The notes under the pieces were generated by a model. The model was not told where the DNA came from. It ran no database searches and saw only the letters and a program-made list of their open reading frames with translations. From JADMJV01 sp964649085 (GTDB lineage: Bacteria; Vulcanimicrobiota; Xenobia; Xenobiales; JADMJV01), in assembly GCA_964649085.1 (NCBI GenBank), contig CAZYPN010000028.1, forward strand, positions 1 to 64,000: DNA of 64,000 nt, given 5' to 3'. Positions 8,918 to 17,680 of this stretch are shown here, one piece after another; position 1 is the stretch's first letter; every line of letters begins with the position of its first letter. The position numbers and the translations under genes are program-made.

Positions 8918-10324
8918 TCAGGCGCTGCCAGAGGGCACCAGCGACAGCCCTTCCAGCTGGCGCAGGGTGGCGTGGGCCGAGGGCACGAGCCGCGAATGGT
9001 CGCTGGCGTCGCCGAGCGGGAAGCCTTTGCGCTGCAGCACCTCCTTGCGCATCATCCAGTTGATGCTGAAGAACTGCAGGGCCATGAAAGGGCTGCTGGA
9101 GTTGACCTGAAAATCCAGGCCGCGACGCAGCATTTGCCCCAGGCTGTAGAACTTGGCCCGCATGCGCACACACATGTCCTCGATTTCTTGGGGCTCCATG
9201 CGGTCGGTGCGGAAGGGCACCATGCCATAGCGGTAACGGTCGTCGAGCCACCAGCGCGGATACAGCAGCCGGCCTTCCTCCTCCAAACGCTTGTAGAGGG
9301 GGGTGCCCGGAAAAGGGGTCAGGTGGTTGAAGGCCACCAGATAGAAGCGATGGCGCAGGGCAAAATCCAGGGTTTGGAGCATGGCCTCGGGGGTGTCTTC
9401 GTCGTAGCCCACGATGAAGGTCACATAGAGGCGGATGCCATATTTGCGCAGGTTGGCCAGAGCCTTTTCGTAGCCGCCCTTCATGGTGTTGAACCCTTTG
9501 TTCATGGCTCGCAGGTTCTCGGGGTTCAGGCTCTCAAAGCCGATCAGCAGGGCCTTGCAGCCGCTGGCTCTGAGCAGCTCGAGAAACTCTTCATCGTGGG
9601 CGGCGTTGATGCTGGCCTGGCTCACCCAGCGAATCTTCAGCGGGATCAGGGCGCGGAAAAACTCCTTGGCCTGGCGCATGTTGGACGTGATGTTGTCATC
9701 GACAAAAAAGTAGACCGGTTTTTTCATCTGGCGAATCTCGGCCAGAATGTCGTCCACCGGGCGGCGGGTCTGGGTGTTGCTGAAAAACGTCTGGATGGCG
9801 CAAAAGTCACAGTGGAAATGGCAGCCGCGGCCGGCCTCGAGCAGGCCGATGGGCAGGTAGCGCTTGCCCTGAAACAGGCTGCGGCGGGGCCGCAGCCCGG
9901 CCAGGCTGGGTCGGTCGCTGGAGCGATAGAGGGGCTGCAGCCGACCCGAGCGGAAGTCGTCGATGACTTGAGGCCACAGCCCCTCGGCCTCGCCCAGCAC
10001 TACCGACTCGGCGAAGCTGGCCACTTCGTCGGGGGCCAGAGTGGCGTGAAAGCCGCCCATCACCACCGGCACACCGCGACGCCGATAGTGGCTGGCGATC
10101 TGATAAGCGCGGCGAGCCGTGTAGGTCTCGACGCTCATGGCCACCAGGTCGGTGGGCTCGTCGTAGGGGATGGGCTCCAGGCGGTCGTCGTAGAAGCGAA
10201 TGTCCACCTCGGGAGGGGTCATGGAGGCCAACAGCGCCGGCGCCAGCGGCTCCATTTGCCAGGTGCGAATGTAGGAATGGGAATCGCGTCGCCCTACGGC
10301 GGGGTGGATCAGGGTCAGTCTCAT
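8918..10324 (-). CDS. B12-binding radical SAM protein
   Basis: 468 residues. The N-terminal B12-binding-like Rossmann domain (1-130) has VVMGGFHATLAPDE and a GEAEG turn. The radical SAM core starts with C168-HFH-C172-DF-C175, the CxxxCxxC site for the SAM-coordinating 4Fe-4S cluster, and continues with FVDDNI and ESLNPENLRAMNKG. A C-terminal extension of about 100 residues is typical of the class E/P-methylase-like group. Start ATG at 10324 overlaps the previous stop (ATGA), although the frame is open to 10480. Likely a methylase or C-C bond-forming enzyme on a lipid, hopanoid or peptide substrate; the substrate cannot be read from sequence. Confidence 0.85.
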   Translation of the reverse strand: MRLTLIHPAVGRRDSHSYIRTWQMEPLAPALLASMTPPEVDIRFYDDRLEPIPYDEPTDLVAMSVETYTARRAYQIASHYRRRGVPVVMGGFHATLAPDEVASFAESVVLGEAEGLWPQVIDDFRSGRLQPLYRSSDRPSLAGLRPRRSLFQGKRYLPIGLLEAGRGCHFHCDFCAIQTFFSNTQTRRPVDDILAEIRQMKKPVYFFVDDNITSNMRQAKEFFRALIPLKIRWVSQASINAAHDEEFLELLRASGCKALLIGFESLNPENLRAMNKGFNTMKGGYEKALANLRKYGIRLYVTFIVGYDEDTPEAMLQTLDFALRHRFYLVAFNHLTPFPGTPLYKRLEEEGRLLYPRWWLDDRYRYGMVPFRTDRMEPQEIEDMCVRMRAKFYSLGQMLRRGLDFQVNSSSPFMALQFFSINWMMRKEVLQRKGFPLGDASDHSRLVPSAHATLRQLEGLSLVPSGSA

Positions 10325-11682
10325 GCAGCCAGCGGCACCTCTCGGCAAGTGTAGAAGCGGGACAGGTTGTAAGCGTAAAAGCGATAGCCCAGGTTGGCGC
10401 CAAATACCGCCCAGGAAAAGTTGCTGCCCCAGAAACGCCGGGCGATGGCCGAGTAGCTGTAGGTTTTCTTCCAGGCCCACTCGGTGCCGCGCAGCAGCTG
10501 CTGGGGGCTCATCGCCTGGGGCTGGTAGACCACGTGCTGGCCGTCATATAACGACCAATCGTGGGTCAGAATGCGGCCCTCGCGTTCCAGCCGCTGGTAG
10601 AGGGGCGTAGCCGGGAAGGGGGTCTGGATGGCATAGCGCGGCAGTTCGATTTTGTTGCGAATCACGAAGTCGACGGTCTGCTCAAAACACTCGGCATGAT
10701 CTTCGTCCATGCCGAAAACGAAGGTGCCCATAATGGCGATGCGTTGCTGGTGCACAGCCCGGATAACCTGGCCGTATTCTTGCAACAGGTTGAAGCCCTT
10801 CTTGCAGTCGCGCAGGGCCCCTTCGGACAGGCTTTCAAAGCCGATCAGCAGGCCCCGGCAGCCGCTGCGTCCCGCCAGTTCGAGCAGTTCGGGGTCGCGG
10901 GCGATGGCCGTGGTGGCCAGCCCTCCCCAGGTGATCTTTAGAGGAATCAGTGCCTGAAAGAGCTCTTTGGCGTAGTCGACGTCGGCGATCAGGTTGAGGT
11001 CGAGAAAGATCACCCGCCGCGCCCCCATCTGGCGCAGGTCGGCCACTACCTCGCCCACCGGATGCTGCAGGGGGCGCCCCCAGGCGGTGGGCACCACGCA
11101 AAACTGACAGCGATGAATGCAGCCACGGGTGGCCTCGATGGTGTGGGCCACCGTCACCTTGCCCCCGGGGTAAAGGTCACGGCGGGGGAAGGGGCGGTTG
11201 GCCAGGCTCAGATTGGCCTGCTGGTGATAGCGCGGCTTGAGTTGTTGCGCAACAAAGTCGCGCAACAATTGGGGCCAGCTGTCCTCGGCATAGCCGGTGA
11301 CCACCGCGTCGGCGTGGCGGGCGGCCTCTTCGGGCATCAACGTGGGGTGAACCCCGCCCAGCACCACGCACTTGCCCTGGCGACGAAAGCGCTCGGCCAG
11401 TTCATAGCTGCGCGGGGCTGTGCCGGTGATGGCCGAAATGCCCACCAGATCGGCCTCGAGAAACTCGGGGATGTCGTCGATCCCCTCGTCGTAAATCTTC
11501 ACCTGGTGGGGCAGGTCGGCGGGGATCAGCGAGGCCAACGTGGGCAGCGTCAGGGGGGTGTAGCGCAGCGACTTGCGCCAGATGCCTCCGCGATGGCGAT
11601 ACAGGGGGCCGCGAGGCGAAACCAGGGCGATGTTCAGCACCTGCCCAGCTTCGCAGAAAGCCGGCCGAGCCCTGGCATCCAA
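10321..11682 (-). CDS. B12-binding radical SAM protein (paralogue of the next gene)
   Basis: Up to 453 residues. B12-binding N-terminal domain with VVLGGVHPTLMPEE, then C188-IHR-C192-QF-C195 for the 4Fe-4S cluster. Clearly paralogous to the downstream enzyme through the shared FQALIPLKI, LLIGFESL and PFPATPLYQRLE stretches. Two starts are possible: ATG 11682 (used here) or GTG 11640, which begins VLNIALVSPRGP directly at the B12 domain and is likelier to match the family. ATGA overlap with the following gene. The pair plus the GNAT gene looks like one small biosynthetic operon (inference). Confidence 0.85.
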   Translation of the reverse strand: MDARARPAFCEAGQVLNIALVSPRGPLYRHRGGIWRKSLRYTPLTLPTLASLIPADLPHQVKIYDEGIDDIPEFLEADLVGISAITGTAPRSYELAERFRRQGKCVVLGGVHPTLMPEEAARHADAVVTGYAEDSWPQLLRDFVAQQLKPRYHQQANLSLANRPFPRRDLYPGGKVTVAHTIEATRGCIHRCQFCVVPTAWGRPLQHPVGEVVADLRQMGARRVIFLDLNLIADVDYAKELFQALIPLKITWGGLATTAIARDPELLELAGRSGCRGLLIGFESLSEGALRDCKKGFNLLQEYGQVIRAVHQQRIAIMGTFVFGMDEDHAECFEQTVDFVIRNKIELPRYAIQTPFPATPLYQRLEREGRILTHDWSLYDGQHVVYQPQAMSPQQLLRGTEWAWKKTYSYSAIARRFWGSNFSWAVFGANLGYRFYAYNLSRFYTCREVPLAA

Positions 11683-11734
11683 CCGTTCATATCCTGTTCA
11701 CGTCTTTCCCCCTTTACGGTGGGATGGTGTGGAC

Positions 11735-12067
11735 ATGACGGTAATAGCTCCACCTGTGCGACCCAGCGAACCCGCCCCCCCTTCGCCGTGCGTGGTGCAA
11801 GAAATCAAACCCTCGCCCGACCTGTGGCAGAGCGACTGGAGTTTGCATCAAGACGATAGCGACCGGGAGGGCAGGCGTGGCCCCCGGCGCGAGGATGCCT
11901 CGGAAGAGCCGTTGGCTCTGGAAGACCAGCCCCCCGAGGGCTGCAATTCGTTCCGCCTGTGGATTTCGTCCGAAGCCCTGGGCGAGGTCTGGACCGCCCT
12001 GCTGGGTCAGCGGGCCTCTCAAGAATATCTCATGGAGTCCTGGAGCCACAGCCTGCGACTGAATTGA
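11735..12067 (+). CDS. Hypothetical protein, acidic and mostly disordered
   Basis: 110 residues from ATG 11735 (frame open further upstream, but that part lies over the divergent radical SAM gene). Proline-rich N-terminus, a charged middle (SDREGRRGPRREDASEEP) and a hydrophobic C-terminal segment FRLWISSEALGEVWTALLGQR that may form the only folded helix. No family recognised. The glycosyltransferase gene starts 42 nt downstream on the same strand. Confidence 0.45.
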   Translation: MTVIAPPVRPSEPAPPSPCVVQEIKPSPDLWQSDWSLHQDDSDREGRRGPRREDASEEPLALEDQPPEGCNSFRLWISSEALGEVWTALLGQRASQEYLMESWSHSLRLN

Positions 12068-12108
12068 GGCACACAGGACCCCCACCTGGCTCGTGGAAGG
12101 CCGTAGCC

Positions 12109-13539
12109 ATGGCGAGATGGGCCCCCGTGGTGGTGTTTGCGCTGGCTTTGGGCCTACGCCTCGTCAATTTGGGCGGCCCCTCCTTCTGGCTCGACGAAGG
12201 CTTCTCACTGGGTATGGCCGAGAAACCTGTGGCCGAGATCTGGGAGCTGACCCGCACCTACGATATCCACTCGCCACTCTTCTACTGGGGTCTGCACCAT
12301 TGGCAACAGTGGGTGCCTCGGAGCGAGTTCTGGTTAAGGCTTCCTCAGGCGCTGGCCGGAGCCCTGGCCTGCTCACTGGCCTTCGTCACCGGGCGAAGAC
12401 TGGGGGGCAACGGTTCCGCTCTGGCCGTGGCCATCGTTTGCGCCGTCTCTCACTACCTCTTTCTCTTCGAGCAGGAATGTCGCATGTACGCCTGGGTCTT
12501 CCTGGCAAAAAGCGGCTATCTGCTGGCTTTGGTGGCGTTGCTGCAAGGCCCGGCCCCTTATTGGGGCGGACTGCTGGTGACCTCGGCCGTTCTGGGCAGT
12601 TACATGGACTATCGTTTTGGCTTGTTGGCCGCATTGGCGGGCAGCCACGCCCTGTGGCTGGCCGATGCCCCATCGCGCCGGGCCCTGCTGATCTGGCTCA
12701 GCCTGGGAGCCGCCGCGTGTATTCCACTGGTGCCCTGGTTCTTGCACCAGACCAGCGGGGCAGGCAGCGGTACCAGCCTGGCCCTTTCCCACCCGCCCCT
12801 GACCCTGGAACTACTGCTGAGCCAGATCCCGGCCATGGCCGGTGGCTGGTATTGGGAACCACCCGTGCTCGTGCTGCTGCCCGCCACCCTGAGCTGGTTC
12901 GGTCTGCTACTGTGGCGGTGGCGCGTCCTGCCCAAAGCAGCCTCCTTGCTGGTCACCTCTTTCCTCGGCAGCTGGGCTTTCTTGATCGCCTATTCCCTGA
13001 TGCGAAACCCGGTGTACAGTCTGCATAGCTCGCTGACCCTGGCTTACCCGTTCTTGATCACCACCGGACTTTTGCTGGCGAGGTTGCCCCACAAGGCCAC
13101 AGGAGCGGCGCTGGCAGCATGGCTCACCTTGAACGGCCTCAGCCTGGTGCGCACCCATCTCGACCCCACCTGGAACAAACAGAACTGGCGACAGGTGGCA
13201 CAGGCCTTACGTTCGCTGGGAGCGGAGAACGACCAGGTGGTGTTGATCCCGGCCTACCAATCCAACGGCTTTTTCTTCTACTGGAAACCGCCCCGTTGGG
13301 TCACCCTTAACCCCCGCGACTTCCTCGACCCCGCCTTGGAGAAAGCCCTGTTGAAACCGGGTCGCAGCTGGTTCGTACTGGCCGGCGACCGTTGGGTCGA
13401 TCGTTCGGGCTATGTGCGCCAGTGGATGGATCGACACCTCCGCATCGAGCAGGCCTACGAAATGCCCAACGCACCCTTTTACGAAATTTGTGGTCGTTCC
13501 ATTCAACTCTATTGCGCCGTGCCCAAGGGCTCGCCCTGA
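12109..13539 (+). CDS. GT-C fold glycosyltransferase (ArnT/PMT family 39-like), integral membrane
   Basis: 476 residues with about 10-12 hydrophobic segments. After TM1 comes the first periplasmic loop with FWLDEGFSLGM (D29-E30), the acidic pair that in GT-C enzymes (ArnT, PMT) coordinates the polyprenyl-phosphate sugar donor. A soluble C-terminal domain begins near residue 350 with DPTWNKQNWRQVAQALR and VVLIPAYQSNGFFFYW, as in family-39 proteins. ATG 12109 is preferred to the longer frame because TGGAAGG lies just upstream and the hydrophobic N-terminus then starts at once. Predicted to transfer a lipid-linked sugar on the periplasmic side; acceptor unknown. Confidence 0.8.
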   Translation: MARWAPVVVFALALGLRLVNLGGPSFWLDEGFSLGMAEKPVAEIWELTRTYDIHSPLFYWGLHHWQQWVPRSEFWLRLPQALAGALACSLAFVTGRRLGGNGSALAVAIVCAVSHYLFLFEQECRMYAWVFLAKSGYLLALVALLQGPAPYWGGLLVTSAVLGSYMDYRFGLLAALAGSHALWLADAPSRRALLIWLSLGAAACIPLVPWFLHQTSGAGSGTSLALSHPPLTLELLLSQIPAMAGGWYWEPPVLVLLPATLSWFGLLLWRWRVLPKAASLLVTSFLGSWAFLIAYSLMRNPVYSLHSSLTLAYPFLITTGLLLARLPHKATGAALAAWLTLNGLSLVRTHLDPTWNKQNWRQVAQALRSLGAENDQVVLIPAYQSNGFFFYWKPPRWVTLNPRDFLDPALEKALLKPGRSWFVLAGDRWVDRSGYVRQWMDRHLRIEQAYEMPNAPFYEICGRSIQLYCAVPKGSP

Positions 13540-13559
13540 AGACAGAGAATTCTCGAGTT

Positions 13560-13745
13560 ATGCAACAGGACTCCGACTATATCGTTTATCAACCCCCCGC
13601 ACCCAGCGTCAGCAGCGTTTCACGCGGCGGCGAAGCGGATTCCAGCCGCAGCTACCCCCTGACCGAAGGGCTCTGGCAGCAAGAAGTGCTGGGTGTGCTG
13701 CAGATGTATCGCGACAGCAAGTTCAGCCCCGTTTTGCCGGGGTGA
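13560..13745 (+). CDS. Small hypothetical protein
   Basis: 61 residues starting MQQDSDYIVYQPPAP, with a Ser-rich middle and an amphipathic C-terminal helix GLWQQEVLGVLQMYRDS. Its stop overlaps the GTG start of the next gene (GTGA), which supports translation as a coupled pair. Codon choice matches the surroundings. No family recognised. Confidence 0.5.
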   Translation: MQQDSDYIVYQPPAPSVSSVSRGGEADSSRSYPLTEGLWQQEVLGVLQMYRDSKFSPVLPG

Positions 13746-14368
13746 GCCAGCCGCCCAATCTGTACGAACAGTGGAAGCGCAAGCAAGCCCAGCAAAGTAC
13801 TTGCGATGAAGAACCGGAGGAAGCGGCCGGGGTCGACCCGGTGCCAGGCCAACTGGCTGACGAGAGGCCGTTGGCCGAGAAACCCGAGTTTTTCCAGTGG
13901 ACCGAAGAACGCGACCGGCAGATTCAAGAGCTACTTGAAACCACCGTGCCTGGCACCCTGCCAGCAGTGCATCGACAACTGCAAAGCATTCGTCAGGCCC
14001 TGCAGGCGGAAGAGCTGGCCCCCGAGCGGGCTCATCAGTTGCTGGGAGAAGTGCTGGGATACCTGCGTCAGCAAGAGCAGCAGATGCGCGCTCGACCCAT
14101 CATCGAGCACCCTGACGTTCAACAGGCGCGCCAGGAGCAGTCGAGGGCGCTGGCGGCCTGGCAAGAAGCCGCCGAGGCCTTGTTGAGCTTCAGCGAAAAG
14201 CGCGAAAGTGTCTACCTGGAGGTTGCCAACTACGCCGCCGACCAGGGCAGCGCCTACCTGGCGGCCTCGCGTCGACTGCTGCTCGAGTGCGAACCCGAAC
14301 CGGAAGAAGAGGCCGGGCTACCCGAAGAGCCGCCGGTCGAGGAAGAGGATTACGAGGAAGACGAATGA
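13742..14368 (+). CDS. Hypothetical acidic coiled-coil protein
   Basis: 208 residues. Helical throughout, with heptad-like stretches at about 65-175 (VHRQLQSIRQALQAEELAPERAHQ and PDVQQARQEQSRALAAWQEA), ending in a Glu/Asp-rich tail (EEPPVEEEDYEEDE). No signal peptide or membrane segment. GTG start overlaps the upstream stop. Its 3' end overlaps the convergent histidine kinase gene by 19 nt. Could be a scaffold or chaperone-like partner of the 61-residue protein; nothing more can be said. Confidence 0.55.
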   Translation: MSQPPNLYEQWKRKQAQQSTCDEEPEEAAGVDPVPGQLADERPLAEKPEFFQWTEERDRQIQELLETTVPGTLPAVHRQLQSIRQALQAEELAPERAHQLLGEVLGYLRQQEQQMRARPIIEHPDVQQARQEQSRALAAWQEAAEALLSFSEKRESVYLEVANYAADQGSAYLAASRRLLLECEPEPEEEAGLPEEPPVEEEDYEEDE

Positions 14369-15921
14369 GCCAGGGCGGGCAGCCGAGCCCGAATGGCCGT
14401 TCCCTGGCCGGGGGAGCTCTGCAGTTCCCAACTGCCTCCTACACCTTCCATGCGCTCGCGCATGGACGAGAGGCCATAGTGGTCGGGCCCTCCCTGGCTG
14501 GGATCGAAGCCCCCTCCGTCATCTTGCACGCGCAGTTCCCAGTGTCCATCGTTACGAACCAGACTGAGGTCCACCCGAGCGGCACCGCTGTGCTTGACCA
14601 CGTTGTGCAGCGATTCGCTGGCCACCCGAAAGAGGGCCAGGCGTTGAGCCGGATCCAGCCCTGGCTCTTCCTCAAAGTGGCAATCGACCTCGATCCCGTA
14701 GCGGGCCTTCAGAGCCTCGGACTGTCGGCGTAATGCCTGCACCAGACCCTCTTCCTCTAGCGACTCGGGGCGCAGCGAATACAGCAGAGCGCGCATTTCT
14801 TTGCTGGCCCCTTCGGCCAGGTCGATCACATAGTCCAGCGACTGCTGGGCCTTTTCAGGATGAGACTGCCAGCGTGCCTTGACGGTTTTGGCCCCCAGGG
14901 CGATGCCATAGAGGGCCTGGGAGACCGAATCGTGCAGTTCGCGAGCCAATCGACGACGCTCCTGAAGTACGGCCTGACGCTCGACTTCCTCCACCAATCG
15001 GGCATTCTCTACGGCCACTGCGGCCAGGTCGGCCAGCGTGCGCAGAAAGCTCATCTCGGCGGCCTCGGGCGGGCCGCTGCCGTAGTAGCAATTCAGGGTG
15101 CCCAAGAAGCGATGCCCCAGCAGGATGGGCACGGCCACCATGGCGTTCCAATCCTGGCAGCGAGCCAGCGAAAACAGCTTGCGCAGAGGCTCGGGAAGCT
15201 GCTCCCAGGGCAACTCCTGAAGACGGTCACAGAACTGCTCGACCACTTCAGGTTGGCGCGTGCGCCGAGCCGCCACCGGGGGCATCGAGATGCCCCCGGT
15301 GGGCCAGCACTCCAGGGCATCTTCCAGCAGCAAAAGCCCATCCTGGGGTAGCCCATGGGCCCCGCCCACGCGAAAACGGAACTTGTCACCCATTTCGTCG
15401 CAGGTCAACACCGAGCAGGCGATGGCGTCGGTGGTTTCCACCACGCGCTCGGCCAAACAATCCAGGGTGGCACGCAACCCGCCCGCGTAGGTCAGTGAGG
15501 AAGCCACCAGTGACAGCCCGCCCAGCTTGCGCAACAAGCGGCGCTCGCTGGTAACGTCGAGCAAAATGACCACCGTCCACTGCTCTTCGGGAATGTCCAG
15601 ACGGTAGCAACGGCCGTCGACTTCGCGAGTGCTGCCGTCGAGATGCTGCAGCCGGGTGGGGAAGAACAACTTGGGGTCAGGCGGGTGCTCGAGGCGCTCG
15701 GCGATGACCAGCTGTTGGTCAGGGGGGAAAAGCTCCAAATAGTCCGTGTGCAGCAGCTGATCCCAGGGACGGCCCACCAGGTTGCCCAAGGATGGGCTGG
15801 CCACATGGATCTCACGCTTGCCGTCGACCAGTGCCAAGGCCGCGGGGCTGGAGTCAATGGCCGCCTCCATAGCCTGCACCAGCCGAGGACTGAGACCTTG
15901 AAAACAACCGGCGCCCTTCAT
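14350..15921 (-). CDS. Sensor histidine kinase, NarL/DesK type (PAS-GAF-HisKA_3-HATPase)
   Basis: 523 residues, soluble. A PAS domain (about 15-125), a GAF domain (about 140-310), then the HisKA_3 dimerisation motif ERRRLARELHDSVSQALYG with phospho-acceptor His330, and a HATPase with N-box VASESLHNVVKHS and G1 box DDGGGFD (about 467) followed by GLSSMRERM. All catalytic elements are present. ATG at 15921 gives an ATGA overlap with the response regulator gene; the frame also permits GTG 15936. Lacking membrane segments, it senses an intracellular or GAF-bound signal. Confidence 0.92.
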   Translation of the reverse strand: MKGAGCFQGLSPRLVQAMEAAIDSSPAALALVDGKREIHVASPSLGNLVGRPWDQLLHTDYLELFPPDQQLVIAERLEHPPDPKLFFPTRLQHLDGSTREVDGRCYRLDIPEEQWTVVILLDVTSERRLLRKLGGLSLVASSLTYAGGLRATLDCLAERVVETTDAIACSVLTCDEMGDKFRFRVGGAHGLPQDGLLLLEDALECWPTGGISMPPVAARRTRQPEVVEQFCDRLQELPWEQLPEPLRKLFSLARCQDWNAMVAVPILLGHRFLGTLNCYYGSGPPEAAEMSFLRTLADLAAVAVENARLVEEVERQAVLQERRRLARELHDSVSQALYGIALGAKTVKARWQSHPEKAQQSLDYVIDLAEGASKEMRALLYSLRPESLEEEGLVQALRRQSEALKARYGIEVDCHFEEEPGLDPAQRLALFRVASESLHNVVKHSGAARVDLSLVRNDGHWELRVQDDGGGFDPSQGGPDHYGLSSMRERMEGVGGSWELQSSPGQGTAIRARLPALAHSSSS

Positions 15922-16553
15922 GTCAGCGTGCACCACCCTTTTTGCACGGCGTAAAGAGCCGCTTGGGTTCGGCTCTGCACGCCCATTTTGGCCAGCAGAC
16001 TGCTGACGTGGGCTTTGACGGTCTTTTCGGCGATGAACAGCTGGCCCGCGATGTCCTTATTGCTGGCCCCAGCAGCGATCAGCTTGAGCACCTCCTGCTC
16101 ACGGGCCGTGAGTTCTTCAAGCCGAGGATGCTCTTCACAAAGCTCCTGAGCCAGCCGAGCGGCCACCTCGGGCGACATCTGCACCTTACCATCGGCCGCC
16201 TGATGAATGGCCTTGCACAGATCCTCGGCCTGGGTATCTTTCAGCAGGTAGCCCAGCGCGCCGTGGCGCACGGCGCCCGAGATCGAGGCCTCGTCGAGAA
16301 CGCTGGTAAGGATGACGACTTCGGTCTCGGGAAACTGAGACTTGATTTTCTGAGTGGCCTGCAGCCCGTCCATCTTGGGCATCAGGACATCCATCAGCAC
16401 CACGTCGGGGCGCAATTCCTCGACCTTCTGCAAGGCTTCCTCGCCATTACGGGCCTCGCCCACCACCTCGAGTTGAGCATCCAGTTCCAGGAACATTCGC
16501 AGCCCCTGCCTCACCACGCTGTGATCGTCGACCAAAAGTACTCGTATTGCCAT
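15918..16553 (-). CDS. NarL/LuxR-family response regulator
   Basis: 211 residues. The receiver domain has acidic pocket D9-D10, phospho-acceptor D55 (VVLMDVLMPK), T83 (ILTSV, with S84) and K105 (GYLLKD). The C-terminal LuxR-type HTH begins at about LTAREQEVLKLIAAGASNKDIA and ends with KTVKAHVSSLLAKMG, the recognition helix. Start ATG 16553 (MAIRVLLVDDH) is the usual family start; the frame extends to 16601. First gene of the two-component operon, divergent from the M20 peptidase gene, whose start lies only 51 nt away. Confidence 0.94.
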   Translation of the reverse strand: MAIRVLLVDDHSVVRQGLRMFLELDAQLEVVGEARNGEEALQKVEELRPDVVLMDVLMPKMDGLQATQKIKSQFPETEVVILTSVLDEASISGAVRHGALGYLLKDTQAEDLCKAIHQAADGKVQMSPEVAARLAQELCEEHPRLEELTAREQEVLKLIAAGASNKDIAGQLFIAEKTVKAHVSSLLAKMGVQSRTQAALYAVQKGWCTLT

Positions 16554-16603
16554 CTGCCATGGTTCGCGAAGGTTTTGGCCGCCCCCTGGGCAATTGCCCA
16601 AGA

Positions 16604-17680
16604 ATGAGCCTGCTGCAGTTGACCCAAGAGTTGATGACCATTCCTTCGGTTTCGCGCGACCGCGAGCGTTGCCACGAGGCCCTGGATCGGGTCATCGCTC
16701 AGGTGGGCGATGTGCACGGCCTGTTCCGCCACGATTTTGAACACCAGGGCTTTCGCAGCGTCATTTTCTCCACCCGCCCCCAGCGAGCCACGGGCCTGGT
16801 GCTCAATGCCCATCTCGACGTCGTGCCCGGCGATGCCGGACTGTTTCAACCCCAGTGTCGCGAGGGTCGGCTATGGGGAAGGGGCAGCTACGATATGAAA
16901 GGCGCAGCGGCCGTCTATGTGCAGATCGTGCGTGACCTGGCGGCCATGCCCGCGGAGTCCAGGCCCAGCGTGCAGGTGCAGTTTGTCACCGATGAAGAGA
17001 TCGGCGGCCACCGAGGGGCCGAACAACTGGTGCCCCAGGGCTGGGTGGGCGATTTTGTGCTGGTGGGCGAGCCCACCGACCTGCACATTTGCCACGCGGC
17101 CAAGGGCGTCTACTGGGTTACCCTGCACCAGTCGGGGCGCCCCGGACACGCCGCCATGCCCTGGCAGACCGACAACCCGCTGGTGGCTCTGCAGCGAGGA
17201 TTAGAAAAAATTCTAAAGCGCTATCCACCGCCCACCGAGGCCGGCTGGCAGACCACCGTGACCCCTACGGCCCTGCTGGCCGACAGCAGCCATAACCGGG
17301 TGCCCGACTCGGCTCTGTTACGGCTCGACATTCGGCGCATCCCCGAGCACAGCGTCGACGACCTGCGCCGTGAGCTTGAGGAGTGCTTCCCCAGCGCGCG
17401 CCTGGAGGTTGTGCAGGACAGCTATGCCCACCACGCCGATCCCGAACACCCCTGGTGTCAGCGCCTGGCCGACATGCAGCAACACCAGCTGGGTCAGCGG
17501 CCTCGTTTCTACCGGGAACATTTCGCCTCCGATGCCCGCTACTGGACCCACGCCGGCCACGTGGCCGTGTGCTGGGGGCCGGTCGGGGCCAATATGCACG
17601 CCGACGATGAATATCTGGAAATCGACAGCCTGGAGCGCTACCACCAGCTGGTCAGTCAGGTGCTGAAGTGGTTTGAGTAG
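16604..17680 (+). CDS. M20-family metallopeptidase (ArgE/DapE-type deacylase)
   Basis: 358 residues with the full di-zinc site: H70 and D72 in NAHLDVVPGD, D97 in GRGSYDMKGA, catalytic Glu131 and Glu132 in TDEEIGG, E156-P-T-D159, and a C-terminal His in MHADDEYL (about 334). A dimerisation (lid) domain is inserted at about 170-280 with the typical SGRPGHAAMPWQTDNPL. Hydrolyses an N-acyl amino acid or small peptide; family members ArgE, DapE and CPG2 cannot be told apart here. ATG 16604 is used; the frame is open to 16547. Confidence 0.88.
   Translation: MSLLQLTQELMTIPSVSRDRERCHEALDRVIAQVGDVHGLFRHDFEHQGFRSVIFSTRPQRATGLVLNAHLDVVPGDAGLFQPQCREGRLWGRGSYDMKGAAAVYVQIVRDLAAMPAESRPSVQVQFVTDEEIGGHRGAEQLVPQGWVGDFVLVGEPTDLHICHAAKGVYWVTLHQSGRPGHAAMPWQTDNPLVALQRGLEKILKRYPPPTEAGWQTTVTPTALLADSSHNRVPDSALLRLDIRRIPEHSVDDLRRELEECFPSARLEVVQDSYAHHADPEHPWCQRLADMQQHQLGQRPRFYREHFASDARYWTHAGHVAVCWGPVGANMHADDEYLEIDSLERYHQLVSQVLKWFE

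Noticed and set aside
8972..10354. 460-codon plus-strand frame opposite the radical SAM gene
   Set aside because: Shadow of a GC-rich gene: the minus-strand protein has the Fe-S cluster motif and family similarity.
11573..11734. N-terminal extension of the 110-residue acidic protein
   Set aside because: It lies over the divergent radical SAM gene and reads as low-complexity shadow; ATG 11735 is the better start.
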